A stretch of DNA of 64,000 nt from Gari tellinella (GCA_922989275.2 OV277864.1:50839550-50903549), one strand, 5' to 3'; counted from the stretch's first letter, positions 1-9,230 are shown. Made by a program: numbers and translations. The notes: a model not told the origin generated them from the letters alone.

Positions 1-136
1 GAAGAACTCTTTCGAATCTAATGTAGTCACCGCAACGGGTTTGGTGGAGACACAAGGAAGTAAGGATTTTAATAACTCCAGTAAAATCATTTCCTTCATT
101 GCACAAGCGGAAATCACCTACGGTACATGTGTAAGC

Positions 137-329
137 CAGGAAAACTTCTCTTTTACGACCACTAAATCGTGTTAAATACTATATGTTTAAGACAAGTGAC
201 TGCCTAAAGCAATGCGACGATAAAGAAGAAAGCTCCTTTACTGTTTTACTGTCACCTTGCTTTAAGCTGTCACGTGTCTTTTAAACAATTAGCCTTCCTT
301 TCAGTTGTCTTAATAGAGGGTTTTTACTG
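137..329. mobile_element. Family C MITE (degenerate)
   Basis: Family C: ends like CAGTAAAACCTCTC / GAGAGGTTTTACTG next to TA, with a central hairpin built on AAAGCAAGGTGACAGTAAA. This copy keeps 'cttttacgaccactaaat', the AAGCTCC centre and a 'taatagaggg' end. Confidence 0.7.
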
Positions 330-589
330 AATATCGATATGGTTTAAAGACATGTGCTTTAGGCTTTCTCTAATATAGATTGAATCAGGTGGTTGCTTAT
401 AGCATGCTGAAGTATAATGGAGAGCTCCTATGAGAGCTTTCTGCTTTACTTTAAGCCTCCCTTTAAGCTCATATATGGAACTATGAAATGCTTTTTTCAT
501 GATTGATTTCCCATTTTAACTCCTAGCTAAGACTTCGTTTCTCAATGTAGGAATTATTGGAGGCGTATTTATGGACAAATGGGTTAGAG

Positions 590-781
590 CAGAGCTCCAG
601 ATAACGGGAGTATTTCAAAAATTAAAATCTTTATTCCTGCTTTAAACCCTATGGTGTCACTACTCATTAGAATCGTCTCAAAGAGACGATTCTAATGAGT
701 AGTAACACCATAGGAGTTTATGCTAAATAAGTGAGAAAAAAATGAATTTGTGCAGTTTACTCCCACTTATCTGGAGTCCTG
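590..781 (+). mobile_element. Family B MITE
   Basis: Family B: ends CAGGGCTCCAGATAAG / CTTATCTGGAGCCCTG, about 190 bp, with a central hairpin 'CCTATGGTGTCACTACTCAT' and its complement. Flanks ggttagag / ggtcagag may be diverged target copies. Confidence 0.88.
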
Positions 782-1014
782 GGTCAGAGCACGATCCTAT
801 TGGAGCTTTCTACCTTGCTTTCATCTGGCTCTCAGCTGTCAATGTAATCAACTCTGTTTAATATCGCCTGATTTTAAAATAGTTGCAATAGTTGCATGCA
901 CTTATACTTTATTCATGATCAAATTATTCTGTTGATTCTTACCCTCGTCGCTTTATTGTTGTCTGATTCAGTATTGACGTTTTTAAGTGCGTTCGTACTA
1001 TGTAATTTATATTA

Positions 1015-1230
1015 CAATAAAGTCTCTCTCTATATATATTACGTACACTAAAACGAAGGCTAGTTGTGTGTATGAAAGACATGGGACAGCTTAAAGCAAG
1101 GGCACAGTAAAACAGAAATCTCCTAGGAGCTTTCTGTTTTACAATCACCTTGCTTAAAGCATTCACTTGACCTGTCGTAAACATCTAATGATTAACACAA
1201 TTTAGTGGTCGTAATAGAGAGGTTTTACTG
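1015..1230. mobile_element. Family C MITE
   Basis: Hairpin at about 1078-1160 around 'CTCCTAGGAGCTTTCTGTTT' and right end 'gagaggttttactg' followed by TA. The left end is degenerate. Confidence 0.8.
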
Positions 1231-1359
1231 TATAGCAAGATCCTCAAGGCTGTTACCCTCGTGTTCTTTACAACCATGTTTGATTGCTCATGATTCTATA
1301 AAATGACATTGAGATGCTTTTATTAGTATGCATATGATATTCAACAAAAAGTATGTTTG

Positions 1360-1614
1360 CAGGGCTACCATTTCGCCGGATTTTTCCTAAATATTCGGAT
1401 TTTTGCTAGTACACGGTAGCTTAAAGCAGGCTGAAATTAAAGCAGAATGCGCCTCAAGGCGCATTCTGCTAAACTTCCAGTCTGCTTTAAGCAGGTACGT
1501 GTCAACAAAACTAGAAACAGGCGATGGGGTAAAGGTACAATTCGTAAAACCGCACTTGAAAAAATGCAAATTTGGAAATCTTAGGATTTTTCATGTCAAC
1601 TTATGGCAGCCCTG
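1360..1614. mobile_element. Family A2 MITE with 6-bp target copies
   Basis: Ends CAGGGCTACCATTT / TTATGGCAGCCCTG. TGTTTG occurs directly before and after it. The central hairpin (about 1427-1493) is the same AAAGCAGGCTGAAA..GCAGAATGCGCC module as in family A, but the ends are unrelated to A. The small open frames on both strands are hairpin shadows. Confidence 0.85.
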
Positions 1615-1815
1615 TGTTTGACTGTCATTTAATGTGTCGCGGTGCCGTAAAACCTAATTCAATCAATCGATTATTAAATATATTACAGTAGGCTTGCCCT
1701 GCCTGTCTCTCTCACTAGAAAGTGTCGGTGTATTTAAAACAGGTAACATCTTAATGCAGATCTAAAGTAATACTCTTTTTATGGGCTTTCTGCATTATTT
1801 TCATATTGTTTCAAG

Positions 1816-1920
1816 CACAGGGGTCTATACCGCTTTCTTGTTTCTACATACTACTTATATACTAACAAGTGTTAGTATATAAGTAGTATGTAGAAACAAC
1901 AAGCGGTATAGACCCCTGTG
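1816..1920. mobile_element. hAT-type foldback MITE with exact 8-bp target duplication
   Basis: A 105-bp near-perfect inverted repeat, CACAGGGGTCTATACCGC to GCGGTATAGACCCCTGTG, with almost no loop. GTTTCAAG stands at 1808-1815 and again at 1921-1928. The 8-bp copies and CA(C)AGGG ends fit hAT transposons. The intact copies suggest a recent insertion. Confidence 0.92.
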
Positions 1921-2086
1921 GTTTCAAGCAGTTACCTGAAAATAAGGTATTTGGGGTGATTTTGATTATAGGTGAAACATAAAGGTGATTATAATAAGGT
2001 TCAATAGCATTAGGTGAGCGACATCAGGGCCTTCAATGGTCTCTTGTGTTGCATTGCGTTTGCGTTTGCATTTTAATTTTTATTTT

Positions 2087-2603
2087 AACCCATTGCGCCT
2101 AGTGGATTCTTCCATGTTTATAATGTTCAGTTTGTTTTATATTGACATTCCTATCAGCAAACAGTGTAGACTCTGATCAGACGCCGCATTAAGCGGCGTC
2201 AGATCAGAATCTACACCCTTTACATAATTGTGTCCTATATGGTTAACACCTTGGACTACGGTACCAGGGGTCGTGAGTTCGATCCCCCGCCGGACCAGCG
2301 GTCTGACTAGGGGATTTTTCTGAATCCCCGATGATGTACAGGAATGTTCTTGAGCAAGACATGTACCGCGAATTGCTCCTCTCCACCCAGGGGTTAAAAT
2401 GGGTACCTGTGAAGGGTCTGAGTCGGTACTGCGGCTGCATTTGACTGCGCCATATGTTAGCAATGCTCATAGGCAAGATGGCTCGATGATCAGGGGAGTA
2501 TATGTACAGTCGGCTGAGCGGTCATTCGGACTGAAAGTAGACTTTAACTTGGTATATTACTTTTTTATATGTCGTAGAACCGTGGACACAATGGGTTAAA
2601 TGA
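2087..2603. mobile_element. TTAA-ended element interrupted by a SINE
   Basis: Ends TTAACCCATTGCGCC and CACAATGGGTTAA. A 60-bp palindrome (2158-2215) of the CAAACAGTGTAGAC..TGATCAGACGCCG type lies inside, followed by the SINE. A related right end with 'tagaaccgtaaaaatgggttaa' is at 3110-3133. Confidence 0.65.
2225..2560 (+). mobile_element. tRNA-headed SINE
   Basis: The B-box-like GAGTTCGATCC is at 2275-2285, with an A-box-like 'TATGGTTAACACC' about 45 bp upstream. The body contains 'tccacccaggggttaaaatg' followed by 'ggtacctg', wording I associate with conserved cores of several invertebrate SINEs. The exact ends are not visible. Not a functional tRNA: no acceptor stem forms. Confidence 0.7.
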
Positions 2604-2607
2604 CTAG

Positions 2608-2800
2608 CAGGGCTCCAGATAAGGGGAGTATTTCAGTTCCTAAAATCTTTATTTCTGCTTTAAACCCTATGGTGTCACTACTCATTAGAATCGTCTCAAA
2701 GAGACGATTCTAATGAGTAGTACCACCATAGGATTTGTTTCTTAAACGAGTGAGAAAATGTTAACTTTGTTTAGTATACTCCCCCTTATCTGGAGCCCTG
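2608..2800 (+). mobile_element. Family B MITE with 6-bp target copies
   Basis: CAGGGCTCCAGATAAG to CTTATCTGGAGCCCTG with GACTAG at 2602-2607 and 2801-2806. The presumed empty site occurs nearby: 'aaatgactagtgtctg' at about 3130. Confidence 0.92.
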
Positions 2801-2847
2801 GACTAGTGTATATATGTTTCACCATTATGACGTGCTGGATGTTGGTA

Positions 2848-3010
2848 CAAAGCTCCAGATAAGGGGAGTATTTCAAAAACTTAAATCTTTATTTCTGCTT
2901 TAAACCCTATGGTGTCACTACTCATTAGAATCGTCTCGAAGAGACGATTCTAATGAGTAGTAATACCATAGGATTTGGTGCTGAAATAAGAGAGAATATC
3001 TGGAGCCCTG
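2848..3010 (+). mobile_element. Family B MITE, right end shortened
   Basis: Left end 'caaagctccagataagg', right end 'tggagccctg'; about 30 bp missing before the right end. TTGGTA at 2842-2847 and 3011-3016. Confidence 0.9.
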
Positions 3011-3460
3011 TTGGTATATGCAAACAGCTTTATGAACTAATCAATTTTATCATCTTGCGGCGTCTCATCAGAATCTTCACTGTTTGCATTTGTCCTATAC
3101 TGTATGTTATAGAACCGTAAAAATGGGTTAAATGACTAGTGTCTGTTTCACCCATTCTATAACCTACGGTATGACGTGCTGTATGCCGATATGCAAACAG
3201 CTTACCCAATGAACAATCAATTCTATCTTTAACGTTCGACACCCGGCTGGCGAATATATCTGAGAGATATTGCAAACAGTCTAGACCCTGATGAGACACC
3301 GAGTTACTCGGCGTCTCACCTGGACCCAGACTATGTACACGTACTATCTCGCTGGTATTTTCTGAAAGAAAAGGATAATTTTTATGTGTGATGATTGTTC
3401 CAGGTGACACATGTAACCGACACCAGCTATACTTGTGAACATTCAATGCTTACTGAATGT
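3011..3460. repeat. Palindrome fragments of the CAAACAG type
   Basis: Two incomplete hairpins: around 3055-3095 ('tcttcactgtttgcat') and 3269-3335 ('caaacagtctagaccctgat' to 'tcacctggacccagac'). A third TTAA-type right end sits at 3110-3133. No gene seen; the minus-strand open frame crosses these repeats. Confidence 0.5.
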
Positions 3461-3575
3461 TAACATGGGTCACGGCTTGCGTCATTTGTTCAAAGTCAAT
3501 AGGCTATTTTCATTTAGTTCATTGATTCAAGTCAAACCGGGTATGTATATAAGGTAACTTTTTAAGATACAGTAA

Positions 3576-3788
3576 AGCTTCAATCTGTCGGAGACAAAAC
3601 GCACAAATTTGAAGTGAAGCTAACTTATAACGAAGTCTTCGGGACTGTCTGATTTCTTTCGTTATATTCAAATTTCGTTATATCGGGTCAGTTTTACTAT
3701 ACCCTAATTAGAAATGGGGAATAAAATTTGTTGTTATATCCAATAGTTCGTTATATCCAATAGTTCGTTATAAGCGAGCATCAATGTA
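3576..3788. mobile_element. TA-flanked pogo/Tigger-like MITE
   Basis: Left end TACAGTAAAGCTTCAATC; the interior has 'cgttatattcaaatttcgtt' and repeated 'ttatatccaatagttcg'; the right end 'caatgta' follows 'gttataagcgagc'. The wording resembles pogo/Tigger non-autonomous elements. The exact right end is uncertain. Confidence 0.5.
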
Positions 3789-3796
3789 GGCACTAT

Positions 3797-3988
3797 CAGA
3801 GCTCCAGATAAGGGGAGTATTTCAAAACCTAAAACCTTTATTTCTGCTTTAAACCCTATGGTGTCACTACTCATTAGAATCGTCTCGACGAGACGATTCT
3901 AATGAGTAGTAACACCATAGGATTTGTTGCTCTATGAGTGAGAAAATGTTGGATTCGTTCAGGATACTCCCTCTTATCTGGAGCCCTG
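3797..3988 (+). mobile_element. Family B MITE
   Basis: CAGAGCTCCAGATAAGG to CTTATCTGGAGCCCTG; near-perfect central hairpin. Flanks share ACTAT. Confidence 0.9.
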
Positions 3989-4024
3989 ACTATATTCAGG
4001 GGTCGTAATAGAGGGTGTTAACTA

Positions 4025-4229
4025 CAGTAAAGCCTCTCTTTTATGACCGCTTAAAAGAAGGCTTATTGACTGTATTGTATTCAGTTGGCAGCTTCAAGCA
4101 ACGTGAACGTAAAACAGACAGTTCCTAAAGGAACTATCTGTTTTGCTGTCACATTTCTTAAAACAGTTACCTGTCTTAAACACCTAATTATTAACACAAT
4201 TTAGTGGTCGTAATAGAGAGGATTTACTG
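4025..4229. mobile_element. Family C MITE, TA on both sides
   Basis: CAGTAAAGCCTCTCTTTTA to GAGAGGATTTACTG, flanked by TA (4023-4024 and 4230-4231). Central hairpin AGTTCCTAAAGGAACT. Confidence 0.9.
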
Positions 4230-4233
4230 TAAA

Positions 4234-4372
4234 ATACAGGTGACAGCTTTAAGTAAGGTAAATGTTAAACAACTTTCTGTTTTACTGTCAAATTGCTTTA
4301 AGCAGTCACCTTTCTTAAACACCTAATAAATGACACAATTCAGTGGTTGTATAATAGAGAGGTTTGACTGTG
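4234..4372. mobile_element. Family C MITE, left part lost
   Basis: Directly follows the previous copy. It keeps the right arm 'tttaagcagtcacctttctt' and the end 'tagagaggtttgactg'. Confidence 0.75.
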
Positions 4373-4980
4373 ATATTGTTAGTCTGTAACTGGAGACTCG
4401 AGGTCACACAAAGAACACTAGGACGCGCTTTGGAGTCTGCGCAAGTTTTTTCCCTTCATAATGCTTGGCGCTCTAATCGATATCGGAGCAACATAACAGT
4501 GAACAGTTCACTTGGCGATCTCTCCTTGCCCAAGTCCAGTGAAGTCACCCTATTTCCAAAAGTACAGCCATATACCTGTAGATTACTAGTAAGCCACCGC
4601 TAAGTAGCGGGTAGAATAGAAAAAGGCTCGCGCGAGCGCGGGATAAATAATCGAATACTTTAGATTTTTTATCTTAAAAACTTTCGATTAACAACTATTG
4701 CAAAGATCTATGCATGTAACCTATTTTTCTACCAAATTACCAAAGTATGATTAAGCGTTTTTCTCATCAGGACAACTTTAAAAAAGAACAAAAAACATCC
4801 TGTTGAGCAAGAACATAACTCCAGATGCTGGGAATAAGACACCGAGTTAGGTATCTTTTGACCACCTTTGTGTACAGAGTATAGAAATCAATATTCTATG
4901 CAAAAGACGAACCAAACTTGTTATTCTAGGCAATAAAATATAGAAAATGTATAAATCATCTTTTTGAAACTAATGATGTC
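4373..4980. other. Unique-looking stretch without recognised repeat
   Basis: 4374-4630 is richer in GC than its surroundings and has an open frame of 79 codons, but no known domain and no clear splice fit. A short GC palindrome 'ggctcgcgcgagcgcg' is at 4625-4640. 4640-4980 is AT-rich with nothing recognisable. It could hold a 5' non-coding exon or be chance. Confidence 0.3.
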
Positions 4981-5006
4981 TTACAATTTATTTTTGTCTG
5001 AGTCAC

Positions 5007-5076
5007 AAACAGTTTGAAGCCTGATCAGACGCCGGGTTACCCGGCGTCTGATCTGGCTCCAAACTGTTTGCAATGG
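5007..5076. repeat. Family F hairpin
   Basis: Near-perfect palindrome CAAACAGTTTGAAGCCTGAT..CGCCGGGTTACCCGGCG.. to CAAACTGTTTGCA. The following 'aaacgcgtttattgggaaag' is shared with the copy near 29530. Confidence 0.8.
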
Positions 5077-5349
5077 AAATACATGTTTTAACACAAACGC
5101 GTTTATTGGGAAAGAATAACAGCTTGTCCATAATAGAAGCATGCCTGTTAAAATAAACGTTTGCCATGTAAGTGATATTTCTACCATGGAAGCCCTGGTG
5201 TGAATGACCCTATCCAACCCAGCGTTTTACATTTTTGTTCTTGTATAATGCATGATCTGGGGGTCTTTCTAAACAACACACATTATAAACGGTATAGTTT
5301 AACATTAAAACTGTTGCTACCCAATGTTTGATGACTCCATTTGGAGTCA

Positions 5350-5456
5350 CATGGATCCGAAACGATTGATTTTTTAAGGAAAAAACGTCAGAATGTATAT
5401 TATATGTAACTTCTGAAGATTTTTTTCCTCATAAAGCAATCGTGTCGGGGCCCTGC
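5350..5456. mobile_element. Family K MITE
   Basis: Imperfect inverted repeat ending 'caatcgtgtcggggccctg'. The arms share 'gaaaaaacgtcagaatgtat' with a complement at 5395-5445. A further right end is repeated at 5670-5705. The related full copy is at 12809-12923. Confidence 0.65.
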
Positions 5457-5483
5457 GTTTGTAGTACACCACCAATCTATACT

Positions 5484-5665
5484 TCAATTCAATTCAATTC
5501 AATATATTTATTTGGCATAACATATACATGTCTGTTGCCATAACATTGGCGATATATACATAGGATAACGAGAAGAGTATAAACAAACAATACCACATAT
5601 GCAACTTCTAAAGTTATCATTATTAATAAGCTCTTATATATTATTGAATATCTACGGTATGACAT
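5484..5665 (-). mobile_element. Possible non-LTR retroelement 3' fragment
   Basis: (CAATT)n then 'caatatatttatttggcata' and AT-rich sequence. The 'TTTATTT' start after a short tandem repeat looks like the reversed end of a non-LTR element, but no coding sequence supports it. Confidence 0.3.
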
Positions 5666-5728
5666 AGTACATTCTGACGATTTTTTCCTCGTGTAGGGGC
5701 CCTGCGTTTGGAATACACCACCAATCTA

Positions 5729-5756
5729 GGGGGGGGGGGGGGGGGGGGGGGGGGGG
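5729..5756. repeat. Poly-G tract of 28 bases
   Basis: Unbroken run of G between 'caccaatcta' and 'tattcaaaaaatc'. It can form a G-quadruplex on one strand. The length may be uncertain because such runs are hard to sequence. Confidence 0.95.
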
Positions 5757-5783
5757 TATTCAAAAAATCTTTATTTGTGCATT

Positions 5784-6322
5784 AAAGGGACTCGCAACCG
5801 GATGGTGTACTTGTCAAAATAAAATAAAATACTCAAATAAAAGCAAATTTGTGGCATTATTTGGCTTCTGACATTAAAAAAATATGAGCAGTCCAAAAAA
5901 AGTTTCAAGAATCGTCACCGAATCTTAGATTTTTAGATATTTTCCATCGTTTTTCTATACCGACTAGTAGACGGTATAGTTGTTGTTGTTGCTTCTCTAC
6001 ACGGGCTCAGACATAAGCCCGAGCCGAATCACGAAGTTGTATGCACTTTCGAACGCCACACATTGAAATACGTTAAATCGATCCGAGATAAACGGATAGT
6101 GCCGTGGTCCATTGGTCTAAGCGGTTTCCCCTATTTTGCCTTCTGTCCGCCAATGCCGGGCCCCGGGTTCGAATCCCACCAGAGACCAGTATTTTTTTTT
6201 ATTGAAATACATTTTTTAAACAGAATTTCTTATCCTAAACTAATTCTTTACCATTTATATAAGCGTTTGACACATATTTACAAATTACTATTTTTAATGC
6301 ACCATCTGGTTGCGAGTCGCTT
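5784..6322 (+). mobile_element. Family G: TTAA element carrying a tRNA-like module
   Basis: Ends AGGGACTCGCAACCGG and TCTGGTTGCGAGTCGCT, each beside TTAA. The host is a family B copy: 'gcaTTAA' on the left and 'TTAAacc' on the right rebuild the B sequence 'gcattaaaccctatg', so TTAA is the target duplication. Inside lie conserved tracts, e.g. 'cggtatagttgttgttgttg' and 'ctcagacataagcccg', and a tRNA-like segment at about 6099-6188. Confidence 0.88.
6099..6188 (+). other. tRNA-like pol III promoter module inside family G
   Basis: A-box-like 'TGGTCTAAGCGG' and a perfect B-box GGGTTCGAATCCC, spaced as in a class II (long variable arm, Ser/Leu-like) tRNA. The acceptor stem does not pair well, so this is a tRNA-derived relic, not a working tRNA. 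Corresponding modules lie in all five family G copies. Confidence 0.75.
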
Positions 6323-6325
6323 TAA

Positions 6326-6455
6326 ACCATATGATGTCACTACTCATTATAATCGTCTCTTCTCAAAAAATCTTTATTTGTGCATTAAACCCTATGATGT
6401 CACTAGTCATTATAATCGTCTCTTCGAGACGATTTAATGAGTAGTAGATAGATGG
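6326..6455 (+). mobile_element. Family B fragments, partly duplicated
   Basis: Two consecutive partial B copies: 'tatgatgtcactactcatta' to 'atcgtctcttc', then again from 'caaaaaatctttatttg' to 'gacgatttaatgagtag'. A (GATA)-rich stretch follows at 6447-6465. Confidence 0.7.
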
Positions 6456-6689
6456 ATAGATAGATCTTTACGAGGAGAAACAGTTTGGATTCTGATCAGA
6501 CACTTGTTTTGGATCCAAGATGTTTGCAAATACCCTCAGTCTCTGGGAGGCCGTGTGTAACCGCGGTGAAAAGTGGAATCTGATCAGGATTCAATACCTC
6601 AGCACTCGTATCAATACATTGTACAGCTTTTTCTTCATTCAAAACTTTAAAATATTGAATTTGGCATAAACTTGCAGAAGACTAGATCA

Positions 6690-6875
6690 ACTTTAGCAGA
6701 CAGGATTTTTACTTACAGCCTGCTGTTTTAAGCTGCCCATCTGCTAGGATATAGTTAATACACATGCTATTTATTATGGCAAATGCTAATCACTGTATAA
6801 GTTAGAACTATTTTCTTCAGTGGAGGAATAAATTAAATGTGCTAAAAGGTGCTTCTTTTTGGGAAAAGGGTTAAT
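6690..6875 (+). mobile_element. Family A MITE, left half lost
   Basis: Keeps 'tttacttacagcctgctg' and the right half 'cttcagtggaggaataaatt' to 'gggaaaagggttaa'. Confidence 0.75.
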
Positions 6876-6928
6876 TAATGTGAGCGCATATAGAGTATAT
6901 ATATAAGACAGTGTAGGACGTTGAACTC

Positions 6929-7156
6929 TTAACCCCTTGCATGCGAACGGCGGATATATCTGCCACAGTGATTACCTTTGCAAACTGTTTGGATCCAGAT
7001 GAGACGCCGCATAACGCGGCGTCTCATCAGGATCCAAACTGTTTGACATTCTGACCCTGAATTTTAAAGAAATTTTGAAAAAAACTAATTTCAGAACAGT
7101 AGCAGACGACAATTGTTGCAGACGAAAAAAAAATTCCCCAGCTTGCAAAGAGATAA
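6929..7156. mobile_element. Family E MITE
   Basis: Left end TTAACCCCTTGCATGCGAAC, right end 'cagcttgcaaagagataa'. The central near-perfect palindrome 'CAAACTGTTTGGATCCAGAT'..CGCATAACGCGGCG.. spans 6979-7049; 'agcagacgac' precedes the right end. Confidence 0.88.
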
Positions 7157-7159
7157 GAA

Positions 7160-7500
7160 CAGCCTACGTTCAGCTGTTTCAATGATCCGTTCCATTTATT
7201 ACGTCTCGTGTATAGATTTGTGTAAACTTGGAAGTGTATCAGAGGATATATTTGTTAACAGTAAAGTTCAATGCCCAGTGAATGCCCCAGTAAACTGGCC
7301 GGTATCGACTAAAACGGGGTCAATATATGACCAGAGTTATCGGTCCTCCGCGCTCTAAAAAATCAATCCAACTCACCGCACAGAACTACAAGTGCATGTG
7401 AACGCTATATCCAGTGCCAGCTTGGAGGTTAACCAGAACTGTTGGATGTGAAAAACAATTTATTATAATTACAATAATTACGCTGACGTAACAGCATAAT
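7160..7500. other. No recognised feature
   Basis: Non-repetitive by eye. A plus-strand open frame (7113-7358) has no recognisable domain or splice context; I cannot support a gene. Confidence 0.3.
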
Positions 7501-7520
7501 TATGCCTTTGAATACCCTCT

Positions 7521-7774
7521 TTAAACCATTACCCCATAGCCTATTTCTAGTATTGAAGGTAGGTGACCACTTAATGCAGGTTGAAAGTAAAGCAGAATGC
7601 GCCTTAACATGGCGCATTCTGCTTTACTTACACCTGCTTTAAGCTACCATCTTCTACAATATAGGAATTATTTTCTATGATACATATTCATGACTGTTTG
7701 AATAAGAACAATATTCTTCAGTAGAGGAATAAATCAAAAGCGTAAAAAGGAGTATTTATGGCGTAATGGGTTAA
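7521..7774 (+). mobile_element. Family A MITE
   Basis: Family A: TTAACCCATTACCCCATA to TATGGGGTAATGGGTTAA, about 250 bp, with hairpin AAAGCAGGTTGAAAGTAAAG..GAATGYGCCTTAAGGC... This copy runs from TTAAACCATTACCCC to GGCGTAATGGGTTAA; the hairpin is at about 7572-7655. Confidence 0.9.
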
Positions 7775-7802
7775 GCCTATAATGTCTGCTAAAGTGGGTA
7801 TT

Positions 7803-7871
7803 GATAAACAGTGTAGACCCTGATGAGATGCTGCGTTACGCGGCGTCTTATCAGGGTCTGCACTTTTTGCT
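7803..7871. repeat. CAAACAG-type hairpin
   Basis: 'aaacagtgtagaccctgatg' paired with 'atcagggtctgcac' around GCGTTACGCGGCG. No flanking ends identified. Confidence 0.7.
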
Positions 7872-8050
7872 ATTCCAAATGAAATGTTTTTGCTGTATGG
7901 ACAAACACTAGTGTCTTTCGGTCACCCCTTTATATCTACAATGAAATCTCCCATCAAGAATACGGGAAGAGTTCATTGCAATATTCAGCCATAAATAGGT
8001 TAAACAATTGTCGTCTGCTTTTATTTCTCAAATTTAAATGTTTATAGGTA

Positions 8051-8263
8051 CAGTCGAACTTCGATATCTCGAAATCGGTTTTGTCGAACATACCCGTATT
8101 TCAAAGTTAAAACATGGCTAATTTCAAACTTTGGCTAAGCCACGTTTAAGCAGTTTGAAATACGGATATGTTCGACTTAACCGAGCATGAAATATTGCAG
8201 TTCATAATGTCGAACTATCGGATAGTTCGTGTTAAACGAGTTCGAGATATCGAAGTTTGGCTG
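8051..8263. mobile_element. Family H MITE, TA-flanked
   Basis: CAGTCGAACTTCGATATC to GATATCGAAGTTTGGCTG with TA on each side. The interior has a second inverted pair ('cgtatttcaaagttaaaac'). The ends are pogo/Tigger-like. Confidence 0.88.
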
Positions 8264-8416
8264 TATTTTTCTAGGCGTCTCTTTTCGTTTACATAATCTC
8301 ATTAAACTCCGTATCTAGCGGTCATTCATTTCGAAGCATGTACTTACATTTTCAATTAAGCTTCCAGCCACTGAATGACAAATGATCATTAAGCATTTCT
8401 TTTAACCAAGATCTCT

Positions 8417-8562
8417 GGGTTCAAGGTTATATTAGATTGTTCTCCAGCATTTGATCGGTCAGATTTGAGCTTTTGCTGATGTAATAGCTCAAATCTTACC
8501 AATATGACTGAGAACGATCTCAGACTCAACTCCGAGCTTTATAACCTTTGAAACTGAACTCT
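8417..8562. mobile_element. Family I foldback
   Basis: 'ggttcaaggttat' to 'tttataacctttgaa', with arms around 'cagatttgagcttttgct'. A less perfect relative of the copy at 30935-31080. Confidence 0.75.
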
Positions 8563-8811
8563 GAAAGCTGTATTCAACTCTATAAGCACACTAGCGATGA
8601 GACCATGATAATCATTGTCAACAGTTTTTGTCCAAATGAGACATAGCATAATGAGACAGTTGATCACGGAAAAATCTTATAAGTATGTGTGTGACTGAGC
8701 TAGTACGAATGTACTGCTGTCTGTAATCTAGGCCTGAAATATTTGCTCTAATATATATATAAAGTTCAACGATGTGTGCATATGAAAATATGCATATCTT
8801 TGGGTTGCTGC

Positions 8812-9028
8812 TTAACACCTTCACTGCCGTGACGTCATCAATTTTAAACAATTGTCGTCTGCTTTTAATTCTTAAATTTGAATTTTTGTTATTTTAACTA
8901 AAGAAATATTGAAATGAGTGTCAAACAGTTTGAATCCTGATCAGACGTCGCGTAACGCGGCGTCTGATCAGGATTCAAACTGTTTACAAAAAACTGCTGT
9001 GCTCCGGGTAAGGCAGTGAAGGGGTTAA
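8812..9028. mobile_element. Family E3 MITE, TTAA ends
   Basis: TTAACACCTTCACTGCCG to TAAGGCAGTGAAGGGGTTAA; central palindrome CAAACAGTTTGAATCCTGAT..CGTAACGCGGCG... The same hairpin type as family E, but other ends. Confidence 0.85.
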
Positions 9029-9230
9029 CTCTTTACATGCATGCTGGGTAACTGTTTCCTTAGCAACAATTGTAATCTGCTTCTTTTCGACAAACTCATT
9101 ATTCCTCAAAATTTCGTTTCATAAACAGAGCCAGAGTTTCACTTCAAAAAGTGTGGATCCTGTTGAGACGCCACATTACGCGCGGCTTCTCGTCACGGTC
9201 CAAACTGTTTACAATAATGTACAAAAATTA
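9025..9230. mobile_element. Family E-like element sharing TTAA with its neighbour
   Basis: Starts TTAACTCTTTACATGC on the TTAA that ends the previous element. Degenerate palindrome 'gtggatcctgttgagacgcc' to 'ggtccaaactgttt'. The right end is not clear. Confidence 0.6.

Noticed and set aside
1..59. Possible exon end at the window start (frame 2, donor-like GTAAGG at 60)
   Set aside because: Too short, no domain and no link to the transporter; cannot be supported.
2137..2476. Minus-strand open frames of 77-108 codons
   Set aside because: They cross a hairpin and a SINE; no protein family recognised.
6099..6188. Functional tRNA-Ser/Leu gene
   Set aside because: Acceptor stem does not pair, and the same module recurs in five family G elements.
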